NCBI RefSeq assembly: GCF_963676685.1 | Contig: NC_092345.1 | Span: 30,899,585-30,963,584, forward strand | Length of the DNA: 64,000 nucleotides | Reading direction: 5' to 3' | DNA from: Mytilus edulis | Taxonomy: Eukaryota > Mollusca > Bivalvia > Mytilida > Mytilidae | In this document: positions 38,501-46,935 of the stretch, one piece after another | How positions within the stretch are numbered: the first letter of the stretch is position 1 | Layout of the letters: every line of letters begins with the position of its first letter | Notes under the pieces: generated by a model | What the model saw: the letters and a program-made list of their open reading frames with translations, nothing else | What the model was told of the DNA's origin: nothing | Databases searched by the model: none | Translations under genes and position numbers: made by a program

Positions 38501-41500
38501 TCAGCATATCTGTGGACAATAAATCTGGTCAACTTAGTCTTGCACAGCTTGGTGGATTGAATATTATGAAATGTATGACTACACAGATCAATGGACAACA
38601 GAATGAAAAACTAAAGCAACAGTCTGCTAATGATCATACAACTAAAGAAAAAGTTAGGAGGTATATGTCCTCATTTAGAAATGTTGTAGAATACATTAAA
38701 ATTTTAGTGTTTTAAAAAATGTGTTTTTGAACTGTAACTGTCAGGTATGTTTGGAAATCAAAGTGTTAATGAATATTGATCATACCATTTCAAAGTCATG
38801 TTGTTAGAATGAAGTAAAGAGAAGAACCCCAAAAAATGTTGAAATTGATATACTTATTAGTTATGAAAACATTTTCTACCTTTATTTTGATTCAATGGAA
38901 GATAATCCAAACATGTTCTACCTTTATTTTGTTTCAATGGGAGATAAATCAAACATTTTCTACCTTTATTTTGTTTCAATGGGAGATAATTCAAACATTT
39001 TCGACCTTTACTTTGTTTCAATGGGGGATATTTAAACATTTTCTACCTTTATTTTGTTTCAATGGGAGATATTTCAAACATGTTCTACCTTTATTTTGTT
39101 TCAATGGGAGATAAATCAAACATTTTCTACCTTTATTTTGGTTCAATGGGAGATATTTCAAACATTTTCTACCTTTACTATGTTTCAATGGGGGATATTT
39201 AAACATTTTCTACCTTTATTTTGATTCAATGGGAGATAATCCAAACATTTTCTACCTTTATTTTGTTTCAATGGGGAATAACCTAAACATTTTCAACCTT
39301 TATTATGGTTCAATGGAAGATAATCCAAACATTTTCCATCTTTGTTTTGTTTCAATGGAAGATAATCGAAACATTTTCTACCTCTATTTTGATTCAATGG
39401 GAGATAATCCAAACACTTTCTACCTTTGTTTTGTTTCAATGGGAGTTAATTCAGACATTTTCTACCTTTATTTTGGTTCAATGGGAGATAAATCAGACAT
39501 TTTCTACCTTTATTTCGGTTCAATGGGAGATAAATCAGACATTTTCTACCTTTATTTTGATTCATAGGGAGATAAATCAAACATATTCTACCTTTATTTT
39601 GTTCCAATGGGAGATTACAAAATATTTTCTAACTATATTTTGTTTTCAATGGGAGATAATTCTGTCATTTTCTACTTTTATTTTGGTTCAATTGGGGATA
39701 AATCAAACATTTTCTACCTTTATTTTGTTTCAATTGAAGTTAACCCAGCATGTTCTGCGTTATTTTGTTTCAATGGGAGATAATTCAAACATTTTCTACC
39801 TTTGTTTTGTTTCCATGGGAGATAATTCAAACATTTTCTACCTTTATTTTGTTTCAATGGGAGATAATTCTGTCATTTTCAATCTTTGTTTGGTTTCAAT
39901 GGGAGATATTTCAAACATTTCCAACCTTAAGTTTGTTTTAATGGGGGATATTTCAATCATTTCCCACCTATATTTTTTTCTGAAAATTACATTTGAAAAT
40001 GTCTCCTGTATTTATAAAAAAAGAATTTTCATTGAAATAAATCCTAAAATACTTGAGTGAAATGGTACTATAAACTGAAAATATTGTTTTCAGTAAAATT
40101 CAATGCAAGATAATCCAAGCATTTTCTTCCTCTAAAAAAAAAATAAAATAGACATTGGATACTAGTACATCAGAAATGAATATAAACTTTTTATTTCTCT
40201 TTTTCAATAATCATTCTTTTTTAGAGAGCGAATCAAGGACAGTTGTGATCAATTACGAGTTTTGCTGCCTTACATAAGGGGTCGTAAGACTGATATGGCC
40301 TCCATTTTAGAAATGTGTGTAGACTTCATTAAACTGGTCAATGCAGCTCTGCCTCAAGACTTTCAAAACCAAGTATGTATGAAAATTTTGGAAAATGAAT
40401 AAATTTTGTTGTTAATAAAATTAGATCCTAGTCCAATTTTAAAAATCTATAGCAATTATAGTAGTTAATAATATAACAGTTCGAAGGATCTGCAAAATGG
40501 TTACATGCTGATAATGTGTTATTGCTAATGGCAAGGCTTATTTGGTTTGATAAGAAATTATCCAAATGGAAATAGGTCATCTTTTTAGTCCTTTGAAGAT
40601 GCAGAGTGTGTCATTAGCAAAAACCTCCATCGGGTATAGTCTAACTGACAGCATTGCTTGGGATAATCTGAATGGCATTAAATTTAAAACAAGATGAAAA
40701 ATATTGAACATAAGCTGTAAAGAAAGCAAGAAATAGTGAATATTCATACAAATTAATGTAGAAAAGTCATTTAAAAAGAAGTGTATAATATTAATATTAT
40801 ACTTTTATACAGAATTCATAATTTTTAAGCAATCAAATCATGCTTCATGTCACTACTCTTGTTGTTTTAAATGGGGCCACTTGATTTATTATGTAGTCTG
40901 TGTTTATCACTTGGCAATACATGAGAAATATATATATATACAACTCGTCTAAACATCAACCCAACAATGTTAGATCTGTAAATTTTCTTTCGCAAATTTT
41001 TTGTTCTTCCCTCACCCGGATTCGAACCCATGCTACCGAGATATTGTGACACCAAATCGCCTGCACTGTAGCCATCTCCCTAGATCACACGACCACCTGG
41101 GCTTATATACTGTAACGTGTAACCAGGCATTTATATCTCAAACGTCTGTTCCAAGTTGTCCACAAACAATACGATAATACTAAAAACTACAACTATCTAT
41201 ATTATGCACAATGAACTAAAATATACACACCGACTCTTTTCCGATATAAAGTAATAACATACAATTATATATATACAAATATAATACAATAATTAGAATA
41301 CAATAAAACAGCCTGTCATCAAGATGGAATAGTCTGTCACTGAAAGACATTATGGCTGGTACAGTCTGTCTTTATCAGACAGTGTGACTGCTGGTACAGT
41401 CTGCCTTTATCAGACAGTGTGACTGCTGGTACAGCCTGTCCTCTAAATGGGACAGTCTGCCACTTCCAGACAGTGCAGGCTGGTACAACTTGTCCTCCGA

Positions 41501-44466
41501 ATGGGACAGTCTGTCACTACCAGACAGTGCGGGCTGGTACAGCCTGTCTCCCAAGTGGGACAGACGGCTATGTCAATCCTTTCAACTTGTTGGTTCACTT
41601 TGTACCCAGTACAAAGTGTCCTCTGATTATCAAAGCTCTTCTAGCATTTAATATATCCGATGTACGCTCTGTTAATGATGACAGCTCATAGACGACCAAC
41701 CGACAGCCTTGAGTGCTGTTTCTCAATCTCTTATATATATACCCGTGATAGGGGTGTTCTCTAAATGTTCTCCATACGGAACATAGAGAGCCCCTTTCGA
41801 TCACTCCTTTAATCTTCGACCAGTCCACTAACTTTCCCGCCAAAAGTCTAAATTTGTGTAACTCTTTCTCAAGTGTAAAACCATGCATTTCTACACTAAG
41901 ATTCTACTCAACTGTAACCTTAACAAGCAATGAACATTACAATACATTTGAAAAGTAAGCTCTTTACAACTTGAGTATTGCATTGAATAAAACATTCTTT
42001 GAGGACAGATATAATGTTATCTTTTTTTTATTATCAAGTCAGGTTGGCTTGCTAACAGTTCCTTCAGTGCTTTGATTGTAAAAGTGTTTTCTGTGTTATT
42101 TGTTACAGATTACTGATATACTGGCCAGGGATTCTTCTACACCAGAATCTCCTACACCAAGCAAAAAGAAGAAATCTAAGAAAGAAGAGGCTGACTCAAA
42201 TACAGTTTCATCAACTGTTGATACAGATATGTAAGGCTAAAGAATATATTTTTATGCCCCATTTATGGGCATTATGTTTTCTGGTCTGTGCTTCTGATCC
42301 TTCGTTCGTCTGTGTGTCCGTTCGTTCTGCTTCAGGTTAAAGTTTTTGGTCGAGGTTAAAGTTTTTTTGGTAAAGGTCGTTTTTGATGAAGTTGAAGTCC
42401 AATCAACTTGAAACTTTTTTTTTGAACTTGAAACTTAGAACACATGTTCCTTTATGTGATGATATGATCTTTCTAATTTTAATGCAAAATTAGACATTTC
42501 ACCCCATTTTTACAGTCCATTGAACAAAAAAAATGATAGTTTGTATGGGGCATCCGTGTACTAGGGACACATTCTTATTACAGTTTTCAAATGATTTTCT
42601 TCTAAGAAAATGCATTCACATTTTAAATGAAATAAATACAGGAGTGAGGTACAGAATAATTTTTAATCAAAGTAAAATAAATATTCATATATTTCTCACA
42701 TATATTCAGGTTTGGCTTTATTGAACTTACAAATTACTCTTTTCCTAATCAAGGCATGGTAAAACTTTTTAAGCAGTTGAATTTCTAGATTATTTAAATC
42801 ATTACGGTCATTGATTCCTTAAACATTTTATGTACCTATTTTGTTTACAGAAACAATAATGAAATGAAGACAGAACCTGGCTATGTACAGCAGTATCCCA
42901 CTGTAGGAATTAAAGGTGAAGAATGTTTTACCTGTATTTTATTTACATTTATTTTGGTCTTTATTGTCCATTTATACATCAAAATTCTGATTAAAGAAGT
43001 TTAATGTCTGCAAATCTGATCCAAAATAAAAATCTAAAGATAGTCTCACATTCAAGGAACACCTTTGTCAATACAGTAATCATATGAGGATCTTTCCATG
43101 TCTTGACTTGGACACTAGTTGTTATATTTTGTGGGACACCCAAAAAAACTATGAAAATTGGTAACCCAGCATTAAAAGTACTTGCATATTACCCTTTATT
43201 AATAGAACAATTCAATCAACCACTCCTAAGAAATTATCAACAGTGATTATCAGAACATTGGGTAATAACTTACTGTGATCATTTTGGATAAAAAAAAATG
43301 TGGTTGGATTGCAAATGAGACAACTCTTCAAAAGACACCAAATGACGCAGAAATTAACAACTATAGGGCAATGTACGGCCTTCACCAATGAATAAAGCCC
43401 ATACCACATAGTCAGCAATATAAACAGAATCATGAAGTGAATGATACTTTTAATCATTTCAGATAATGATCCCTTTATGAGTTCAAAATCAACCAAACGT
43501 TTCCTTGTTCAGGCTGATAAGTTTTTGTCATCGCCTCCACCCACAAGCTGTATATCTAATGCTTTGACCCTCAGTCAATATGAACCACCTATGTCTAGGC
43601 CTGGATCAGCTGTCATGGGTATGTACCTGTATTTAGTTTGTTAAAAGACAATTCATCTGCATTTTAGATAAAGAAGGAACTGCATCATGATATAAATACA
43701 ATTACAATTTATTACATTAGGGCCAAGGATTTGTATAGTCAGTCTAACTATACAAATCCTTGATTAGGGCTGAATGCTTGAACAATGCTTATTAAAAGGT
43801 TTTTTTTGTTTTTGTTATCAGAAATCAAGAAATTAGTTATAACCATTTAAAGGTTGTATGGAAATAAACTGAAGAATAAAGATGCTGTGGCGATATTCAA
43901 TTTCCAAATTCAATAATATGTCCTTTATTGAATATCTGGACTGATATTAAGAACAACTTTGGACCACACTAACTGTTGCTGCTTTAAAATGATATTTATT
44001 TTTATTCAACTACATATTTGTATTTCTAAGTGGCAGTCTGGCTACTCAATTTGATAATCATAACATTTCCTTTCCAGACCAGCAGCAGTCGTCTTACTCT
44101 TATAACACAGGACCTCATGCATTTTATAATGAATATGATATACAGAATTTTCATCATAGGACATTCAACTCACATGAAGCATATCCAAATGCATTCTTTG
44201 GCTCACCATTGGCATCAAAACAAACTGGAATTGACCGTGATGCATTCGGTATGTGCATGGAACCTCAACCCTATTACCAGTTTTATGGATCCAATGCCAT
44301 TTGTCCATACAACATGCCCCAGATGCCAGATTATGTCAATCCAAATGCTGTATTACCTGTTAACCATAACAAATCTACTCATAGCACTACTTACGATGAA
44401 TCTAATTTGTTGTCCCAGCATAATCCTTTGTCTTCAGAAGAAATCAAACCTCTAGAGAAACTCTAA
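29306..44466 (+). CDS. Sohlh2: SOHLH2-like germ-cell bHLH transcription factor (eleven exons, 603 aa)
   Basis: Exons 29306-29578, 34857-35074, 36547-36608, 36881-36985, 37803-37920, 38505-38660, 40225-40372, 42109-42230, 42851-42915, 43463-43618, 44078-44466. All phases agree and no internal stop occurs. Residues 1-30 are basic (MSSSRTSRRKSDRKSKSRSA). Residues about 98-215 (ISLVIGGGDEAVLLKSKIQQ ... VDLRRHGIDEIVLEPVEEDL) align with the N-terminal receiver-like domain of vertebrate SOHLH2. The bHLH is at about 307-357: RRERIKDSCDQLR (basic and helix 1), loop YIRGRKTD, helix 2 MASILEMCVDFIKLVNAAL. Exon 8 adds PTPSKKKKSKKEE, a possible nuclear signal. The long Tyr/Pro/Asn-rich tail may be transactivating. 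In vertebrates SOHLH2 acts with SOHLH1 in the nucleus of spermatogonia and oocytes. The protein is longer than the vertebrate one (about 425 aa). The ortholog call rests on the bHLH plus the N-terminal domain. Confidence 0.88.
30782..31041 (+). mobile_element. Purine-rich MITE with TIRs and exact 8-bp target duplication
   Basis: Flanked by cctatatg at 30774-30781 and 31042-31049. Ends agggggaggacaggggta and the inverted taccccctgtcctccccct. The interior plus strand is almost all purine ('agaaaggagaaaggg', 'gagaaggggtgggagaag'), interrupted by an AT-rich core holding the dyad tctcctttt ... aaaaggaga. 8-bp duplications are typical of hAT-type transposition (established for that superfamily). 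Second copy inverted at 14914-15182. Located in intron 1 of the Sohlh2-like gene. Confidence 0.85.
31658..32953 (+). mobile_element. Tc1/mariner element, full-length ends, dead transposase
   Basis: The inverted ends tacacctggaaaaaagtatt / aatacttttttccatgtgta extend 31 bp with one mismatch (including gcaacacc / ggtgttgc), flanked by TA at 31656-31657 and 32954-32955; 1296 bp. Between them are transposase remnants on the plus strand in shifting frames. 32323-32505 contains SPALNHIELIWDTIGRKV, the C-terminal catalytic block of Tc1-type transposases with the final acidic residue (NHIE) kept. 32138-32323 contains CSRLTHRYWLPCDNTISETF, which is poorly conserved. At least one frameshift (near 32320) and stops make it inactive. 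In intron 1 of the Sohlh2-like gene. Confidence 0.88.
33650..34120 (+). repeat. Family G tandem repeat (about 147-bp period)
   Basis: Units begin around 'tgaccttgacctcatttcca' and continue 'ggtcaa.tatatttggtgt', 'aggtgtacatgtc', 'ggcaggtgtcatc'. Starts at about 33833, 33930 (a shortened unit) and 34077. The same family forms longer arrays at 49120-49850 and 58420-59330. Confidence 0.75.
34129..34310 (+). repeat. Array of duplicated exon-2 acceptors, block 1 (6 units)
   Basis: Unit is 'ttttattttacag' followed by 'ggatctgaaatgaatact', spaced 29-36 bp. AG-ending sites precede 34134, 34168, 34204, 34233, 34262 and 34296. The last unit continues 'atctctcttgta', matching the genuine exon 2 for 12 further bases before diverging: a truncated copy of the exon start. 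Confidence 0.9.
34323..34570 (+). mobile_element. Probable retroposon 3' end inside the acceptor array
   Basis: Sequence unrelated to the array, ending 'ttacgagaataaagagatat', with an AATAAA signal near its end as in LINE/retroposon 3' tails. No target duplication identified. It splits the two blocks of the array. Confidence 0.35.
34571..34856 (+). repeat. Array of duplicated exon-2 acceptors, block 2 (7 units including the real one)
   Basis: AG-ending copies precede 34581, 34613, 34643, 34758, 34826 and the real exon at 34857. One unit (about 34797) has 'acatggatctg', so its AG is lost. Positions 34655-34780 duplicate 34031-34160 ('ggtgtattatatggctgtct', 'ttggcgagatcgtgttaact'), so the array and its flank were copied as a segment about 624 bp apart. 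Confidence 0.9.
34857..35074 (+). CDS. Sohlh2: Sohlh2-like exon 2: first half of receiver-like domain
   Basis: Acceptor 'actgtttattttacag', starts GSEMNTISLVIGGGDEAVLL and ends TSIR with donor ATTAG|GTATTT. Among the repeated acceptors only this one leads into a long conserved frame. Frame matches exon 1 in phase 0. Confidence 0.88.
35520..36465 (+). repeat. Bivalve dispersed repeat, family F, nearly filling intron 2
   Basis: Starts 'aagctcacctggccccaagg', runs through 'cttctcctctgaaactactg', 'caagatggccgccatggcta', 'tgttcagcaaagtaagatct' and ends 'ggctctttagagcctctag'. I know these phrases from many bivalve genomes. The 'cctctgaaactactg' block occurs twice (35605 and 36038), and 'gtaagatctacaaa' twice, so the element has internal duplication. 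No protein encoded. Confidence 0.75.
36547..36608 (+). CDS. Sohlh2: Sohlh2-like exon 3
   Basis: Acceptor 'atatatgttttag', donor TTCAG|GTAAAT; 62 bases. Encodes RYASKCNRGTVIIGVANDIS, a beta strand of the receiver-like domain. Too short for a routine ORF scan, but the phases fit exactly. Confidence 0.85.
36881..36985 (+). CDS. Sohlh2: Sohlh2-like exon 4
   Basis: Acceptor 'tttcactattgtag', donor TCCTG|GTTAGT. Encodes VDLRRHGIDEIVLEPVEEDL then IRQKYSKWTSITIIP. The 'HGID..L.EP' pattern corresponds to 'HGMD..L.EP' in vertebrate SOHLH2. Confidence 0.87.
37018..37083 (+). repeat. Short retroposon 3' tail
   Basis: 'acactggacattaagcaacc' followed by aacaatcaatcaatc. I recognise this as a common bivalve retroposon end with an (aatc) tail. 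Fragment only. Confidence 0.45.
37137..37260 (-). mobile_element. Probable LINE 3' end, antisense
   Basis: Reads on the minus strand as '...ttacaccaataaaataattt' followed by a (gattt) tail (37137-37160), the form of a non-LTR element terminus. 5' extent unknown. In intron 4. Confidence 0.4.
37803..37920 (+). CDS. Sohlh2: Sohlh2-like exon 5
   Basis: Acceptor 'agttctttttgatag'; encodes DLDGSEMHIKELPSSSENPG then TPMSPSSTICAEQPTRGGFR (last codon split). Donor TTTAG|GTAACT, the first of four tandem copies. Ser/Pro-rich linker between the receiver-like domain and bHLH. Confidence 0.85.
37921..38050 (+). repeat. Tandem 41-bp duplication of the exon-5 donor
   Basis: Three further copies of the last 37 or so bases of exon 5 plus its donor, so that 'GGATTTAG|GTAAC' occurs at 37921, 37962, 38003 and 38044. 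Period is exactly 41. Use of any later donor puts AGG TAA in frame immediately after Gly-Phe, giving a protein cut before the bHLH. Confidence 0.93.
38234..38394. repeat. Tandem duplication, about 78 bp x 2
   Basis: 'gttaaccaatgaattcttgc' to 'caaggatatccaaaa' occurs twice back to back in intron 5. It explains the duplicated minus-strand open frame, which is not a gene. Confidence 0.85.
38505..38660 (+). CDS. Sohlh2: Sohlh2-like exon 6
   Basis: Acceptor 'tcttttcttcag', donor AGGAG|GTATAT. Encodes SISVDNKSGQLSLAQLGGLN and ends DHTTKEKVRR, so the basic region begins here and is completed in exon 7. Confidence 0.87.
38868..39980. repeat. 42-bp minisatellite in intron 6
   Basis: About 26 units of 'acattttctacctttatttt' 'gtttcaatgggagataattc' 'aa'. 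The unit is 14 codons, so long frames stay open on both strands, including one of 251 codons (39305-40060). The translated unit is only a repeat of FILFQWEIIQTFST; no start context, domain or splice support. Confidence 0.93.
40225..40372 (+). CDS. Sohlh2: Sohlh2-like exon 7: bHLH
   Basis: Acceptor 'tcattcttttttag', donor ACCAA|GTATGT. Encodes RERIKDSCDQLRVLLPYIRG then RKTDMASILEMCVDFIKLVN. The E-R basic residues, the conserved helix-1 Leu residues and the RGRK loop match SOHLH1/2 bHLHs more closely than other bHLH families I know. Confidence 0.92.
40868..41103 (-). mobile_element. tRNA-derived SINE
   Basis: On the minus strand starts GCCCAGGTGGTCGTGTGATC (A-box-like) and has GGTTCGAATCC (B box) about 75 bases on, at 41018-41028, exactly the spacing of RNA polymerase III tRNA promoters. 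It then runs into an unrelated body and an (at) stretch at 40930-40941. Not a functional tRNA: stems do not close. In intron 7, antisense to the gene. Confidence 0.8.
41350..41580. repeat. Compound tandem repeat with internal dyads
   Basis: Two unit types: 'gctggtacagtctgcctt' + 'atcagacagtgtgact' (37 bp, about 2 copies) and 'gctggtacagcctgtcctct' + 'aaatgggacagtctgccact' (about 55 bp, 3 copies). Each contains opposed 'cagtctg' and 'cagacagtg' that can pair. In intron 7. Confidence 0.85.
42109..42230 (+). CDS. Sohlh2: Sohlh2-like exon 8
   Basis: Acceptor 'gttatttgttacag', donor GATAT|GTAAGG. Encodes ITDILARDSSTPESPTPSKK then KKSKKEEADSNTVSSTVDTD. Polylysine stretch is a candidate nuclear localisation signal. 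Confidence 0.85.
42249..42577 (+). repeat. Bivalve dispersed repeat, family J
   Basis: 'tttatgccccatttatgggc', 'tgttttctggtctgtg', 'gctttctgcttcaggttaaag'-type phrases, 'tttgatgaagttgaagtcca', 'gatctttctaattttaatgc' and 'ggggcatccgtgtactaggg' in the order I know from bivalve genomes. Ends 'gacacattctt'. In intron 8. Confidence 0.7.
42851..42915 (+). CDS. Sohlh2: Sohlh2-like exon 9
   Basis: Acceptor 'attttgtttacag', donor TAAAG|GTGAAG; 65 bases. Encodes NNNEMKTEPGYVQQYPTVGI K. 'MKTEP' resembles a sumoylation consensus (hydrophobic-K-x-E); inference. Confidence 0.8.
43291..43425 (+). repeat. Dispersed repeat, family A fragment
   Basis: 'aatgtggttggattgcaaat', 'gagacaactcttcaaaagac', 'acggccttcaccaatgaata', 'acatagtcagcaat'. 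In intron 9. Confidence 0.7.
43463..43618 (+). CDS. Sohlh2: Sohlh2-like exon 10
   Basis: Acceptor 'ttttaatcatttcag', donor CATGG|GTATGT. Encodes DNDPFMSSKSTKRFLVQADK and then a Ser/Pro-rich stretch (LSSPPPTSCISNALTLSQYE). Confidence 0.83.
43724..43762. mobile_element. 39-bp perfect hairpin flanked by 8-bp direct repeats (minimal hAT-like element)
   Basis: Arms CAAGGATTTGTATAGT (43724-43739) and its exact complement (43747-43762) around a 7-base loop. Flanking ATTAGGGC at 43716-43723 and 43763-43770. CAAGG-type termini and 8-bp duplications are both hAT hallmarks. In intron 10. Confidence 0.7.
44078..44466 (+). CDS. Sohlh2: Sohlh2-like exon 11 (terminal)
   Basis: Acceptor 'taacatttcctttccag'; 129 codons including TAA. 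Rich in Tyr, Pro, Asn, His and Met (YQFYGSNAICPYNMPQMPDY), a low-complexity tail of the kind found in activation domains. Ends SSEEIKPLEKL. Confidence 0.85.
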
Positions 44467-45590
44467 CTTATACAAGGATTGTATACTATAGGATAAAAAA
44501 AAGAAATCAGAAAAGGCATTTAAGAATATGAGATAAACCATTTTATTTGTTTTATGAATGCAATGTAAGTTTTGGATATGAGTAGCACACAATTTTTAAG
44601 GGGCACTAGCTGTCAAATTCATGTTCACCAATTTGACTCAAAATCTGAAATTTGATATATAACATACTGAAACATCTATCTTAAGACTGCCTACGGTCAC
44701 ATAACCTCATATAAAGATAAACATAAATAGAAATAGATAGTTACCTCATGCAATTGGATTTTTCTAGGTCTGTTTGATTTCATGTTATAGGTTCAAAAAG
44801 TAGGTAAATTATTGTTTTAACCTGAATAAGAATGATTTTTTTGTGGATCAAATCATTCAACAAAATAATTCACCTTTGTTTCACTTTCAATGTTGGCACT
44901 CTTTTCCTTTTAAAAGCTAAACATGACTAATACATGTGCAATCAATATCAATAGGTAAGTGGTTTAATTGAAGTTCACACGAAAACAGATTAAATGAGGT
45001 TGGATTATTTGCTTGCAAGTGAATAATTCATCACTGATCTCTCTTTACTTATTTTGAAAAAAACTGAACCATATTGGCTTACTAAAAGTAATTTATTATT
45101 TCATTATTTCACTTTTAATAATTAAATAATTTTCAATTGTTTTTTCATATCTTGTATCTAGTGCCCCTTTATAATGGGCTTTATTGCTTGTTCGTGGTAG
45201 TAGTATTTAAATGTAAGCCATTGTCATTTCATTGTTGTGCATTATACATGTATTAATTCATGATTTGGATATTCAAGTGACTGTCCATGTTTATTTTTTA
45301 GTATACATTTTATTGTTCATTAAGTTAAAACATGTACAGATAAACTAGCAAATATACTTCCTATTTTGTTGTAATTTCTATTAATAGTACATGTTTATAA
45401 ATTGTTATGTTAAAAAGGATTGTTATAATTTTTACTTTTTTTTTAAAAGTTTTTGTTCCCTGGTAATCTTTTGAAAAGAATGGAATAGAATTGAAAATTG
45501 TGATGATTTGTGTTAGATGATGAAATTATTGTTTAGAGGATGATACTTATTATGTTTAGAAATTGAGAATAGGTTGGTCTCCAGATGAAA
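44467..45590 (+). other. Probable 3' UTR and downstream region of the Sohlh2-like gene
   Basis: AT-rich, no coding potential. No single AATAAA near the stop stands out, so the 3' end cannot be placed. Confidence 0.35.
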
Positions 45591-45596
45591 TATTTT

Positions 45597-45838
45597 AATG
45601 ATGTAATTTTTTTATCACAAATGTTTGTCACAAATGTAATTATTTGACCACAAATTAATTTGTATGTCACAAATGTAATTGTTTGTAATGTTACAAATGT
45701 AAGTGTTTGTTACAAATGTAATTGTTTGTCACAGATGTAATTGTTTGTCACAGATGTAATTGTTTGTCACCAATGTAATTGTGTGTCACAAATGTAATTG
45801 TTTGTTACAAATGTAATTGTTTGTAACAAATGTAATTG
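45597..45838. repeat. 19-bp tandem repeat
   Basis: About a dozen copies of 'caaatgtaattgtttgtta' with variants (cagatg, accaatg). Confidence 0.9.
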
Positions 45839-45972
45839 TTGAGTTATTGACTTTTACATGTGTCTGAAAAAAATGTTGGATTGTTGAGTTATTGACTTTT
45901 ACATGTGTCTGAAAAAAAATGTTGGACTGTTGAGTTATTGACTTTTACATGTGTCTGAAAAAAAATGTTGGA
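45835..45972. repeat. 45-bp tandem repeat x 3
   Basis: 'ttgttgagttattgactttt' + 'acatgtgtctgaaaaaaatg' + 'ttgga', three near-identical copies directly after the 19-bp array. Confidence 0.9.
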
Positions 45973-46729
45973 TTACTTCTGTTTGTTTCAATGTAATTTG
46001 AATTAGCATTTTAAATGATGAGCATTTTAAAATGATTGACTGGTAAGAACGTAAACATCTACTTTGAGTTATATTTTATGGATTAAGTAGGTGCTATGAA
46101 AACTTTGCTCAGAAATATAAACTTGCACTGCATGTGAGATACCATATTTCTCTACTTAAGACATTTAAATATTAGAAAATGGAATGCAAAGCTTATAGAT
46201 CAGAGAGCATTTTAAAAAAAAAAATCAAATTTTAAACTGTCTAGAACTATGTATTTCACAAGATATGGTCATGTTTCTTTAAATTTTAAGAAATTATATG
46301 ATGAAACACTTTTGTTCTTTATAAAAGATGTAAATATGGACACCTTTTTCATGATGTTGAAATAGAAAATTTAGTGGAAGACATTATAATTTGAGAGCAG
46401 AAATTTGGTCTAGAGTCTTTAGATCTGATTGGTCATTTCAGAAGCATGTATCATACATATTGATGTAGGTTTGAAATAATGGTTAATTGTACATAATCTG
46501 TAAGAGTGTTATGTTTATATTTCATATTATACAAAGTACTGGGCACACTTAAAAATTTACAATAACTCTACTTAAGGCATGAAAGAAAGGAATTGCCTTA
46601 CCTATTTTAAACAAGATTGATTAAAAACAATAGTGCACTTGCTTTAAAACCTTTGCCATCTTATTCTTATTTGAAAGGTAGTGTATTTCAGCAGAGACAT
46701 ATTATTGTATTATTATATGTCTCTGATAT

Positions 46730-46935
46730 CAGCAAAGATGAGTTTTGCCTGCAATAATAGTATTTGCTAGATAGAGTTATCTCTCTTGATTCATGAAGAT
46801 ATAAAACTGCAATAATTGTACTTGCTAGATAGAGTTATCTCTCTTGATTCATGAAGATATATAAACTGCAATAATTGTATTTTCTATACAGACTTATCTC
46901 TCTGGATTCTTGAAGATACATAAACTGCAATAGGT
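46730..46935. repeat. About 60-bp tandem repeat x 3, with an outlier at 47325-47385
   Basis: Unit 'ctgcaataattgtacttgct' + 'agatagagttatctctcttg' + 'attcatgaagatata'. A further copy of the middle and end lies 400 bp away (47333-47375). Confidence 0.85.

Noticed and set aside
39305..40060. 251-codon plus-strand open frame
   Set aside because: Falls entirely in a 42-bp (14-codon) minisatellite inside intron 6; the peptide is only the repeat unit, with open frames on the opposite strand too.
40868..41103. tRNA gene on the minus strand
   Set aside because: Has A- and B-box promoter elements, but the acceptor and anticodon stems do not pair and the sequence continues into a body and AT tail; a tRNA-derived SINE fits better.
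45597..45838. CRISPR-like spaced repeats
   Set aside because: A 19-bp direct tandem repeat without unique spacers, in an animal genome.
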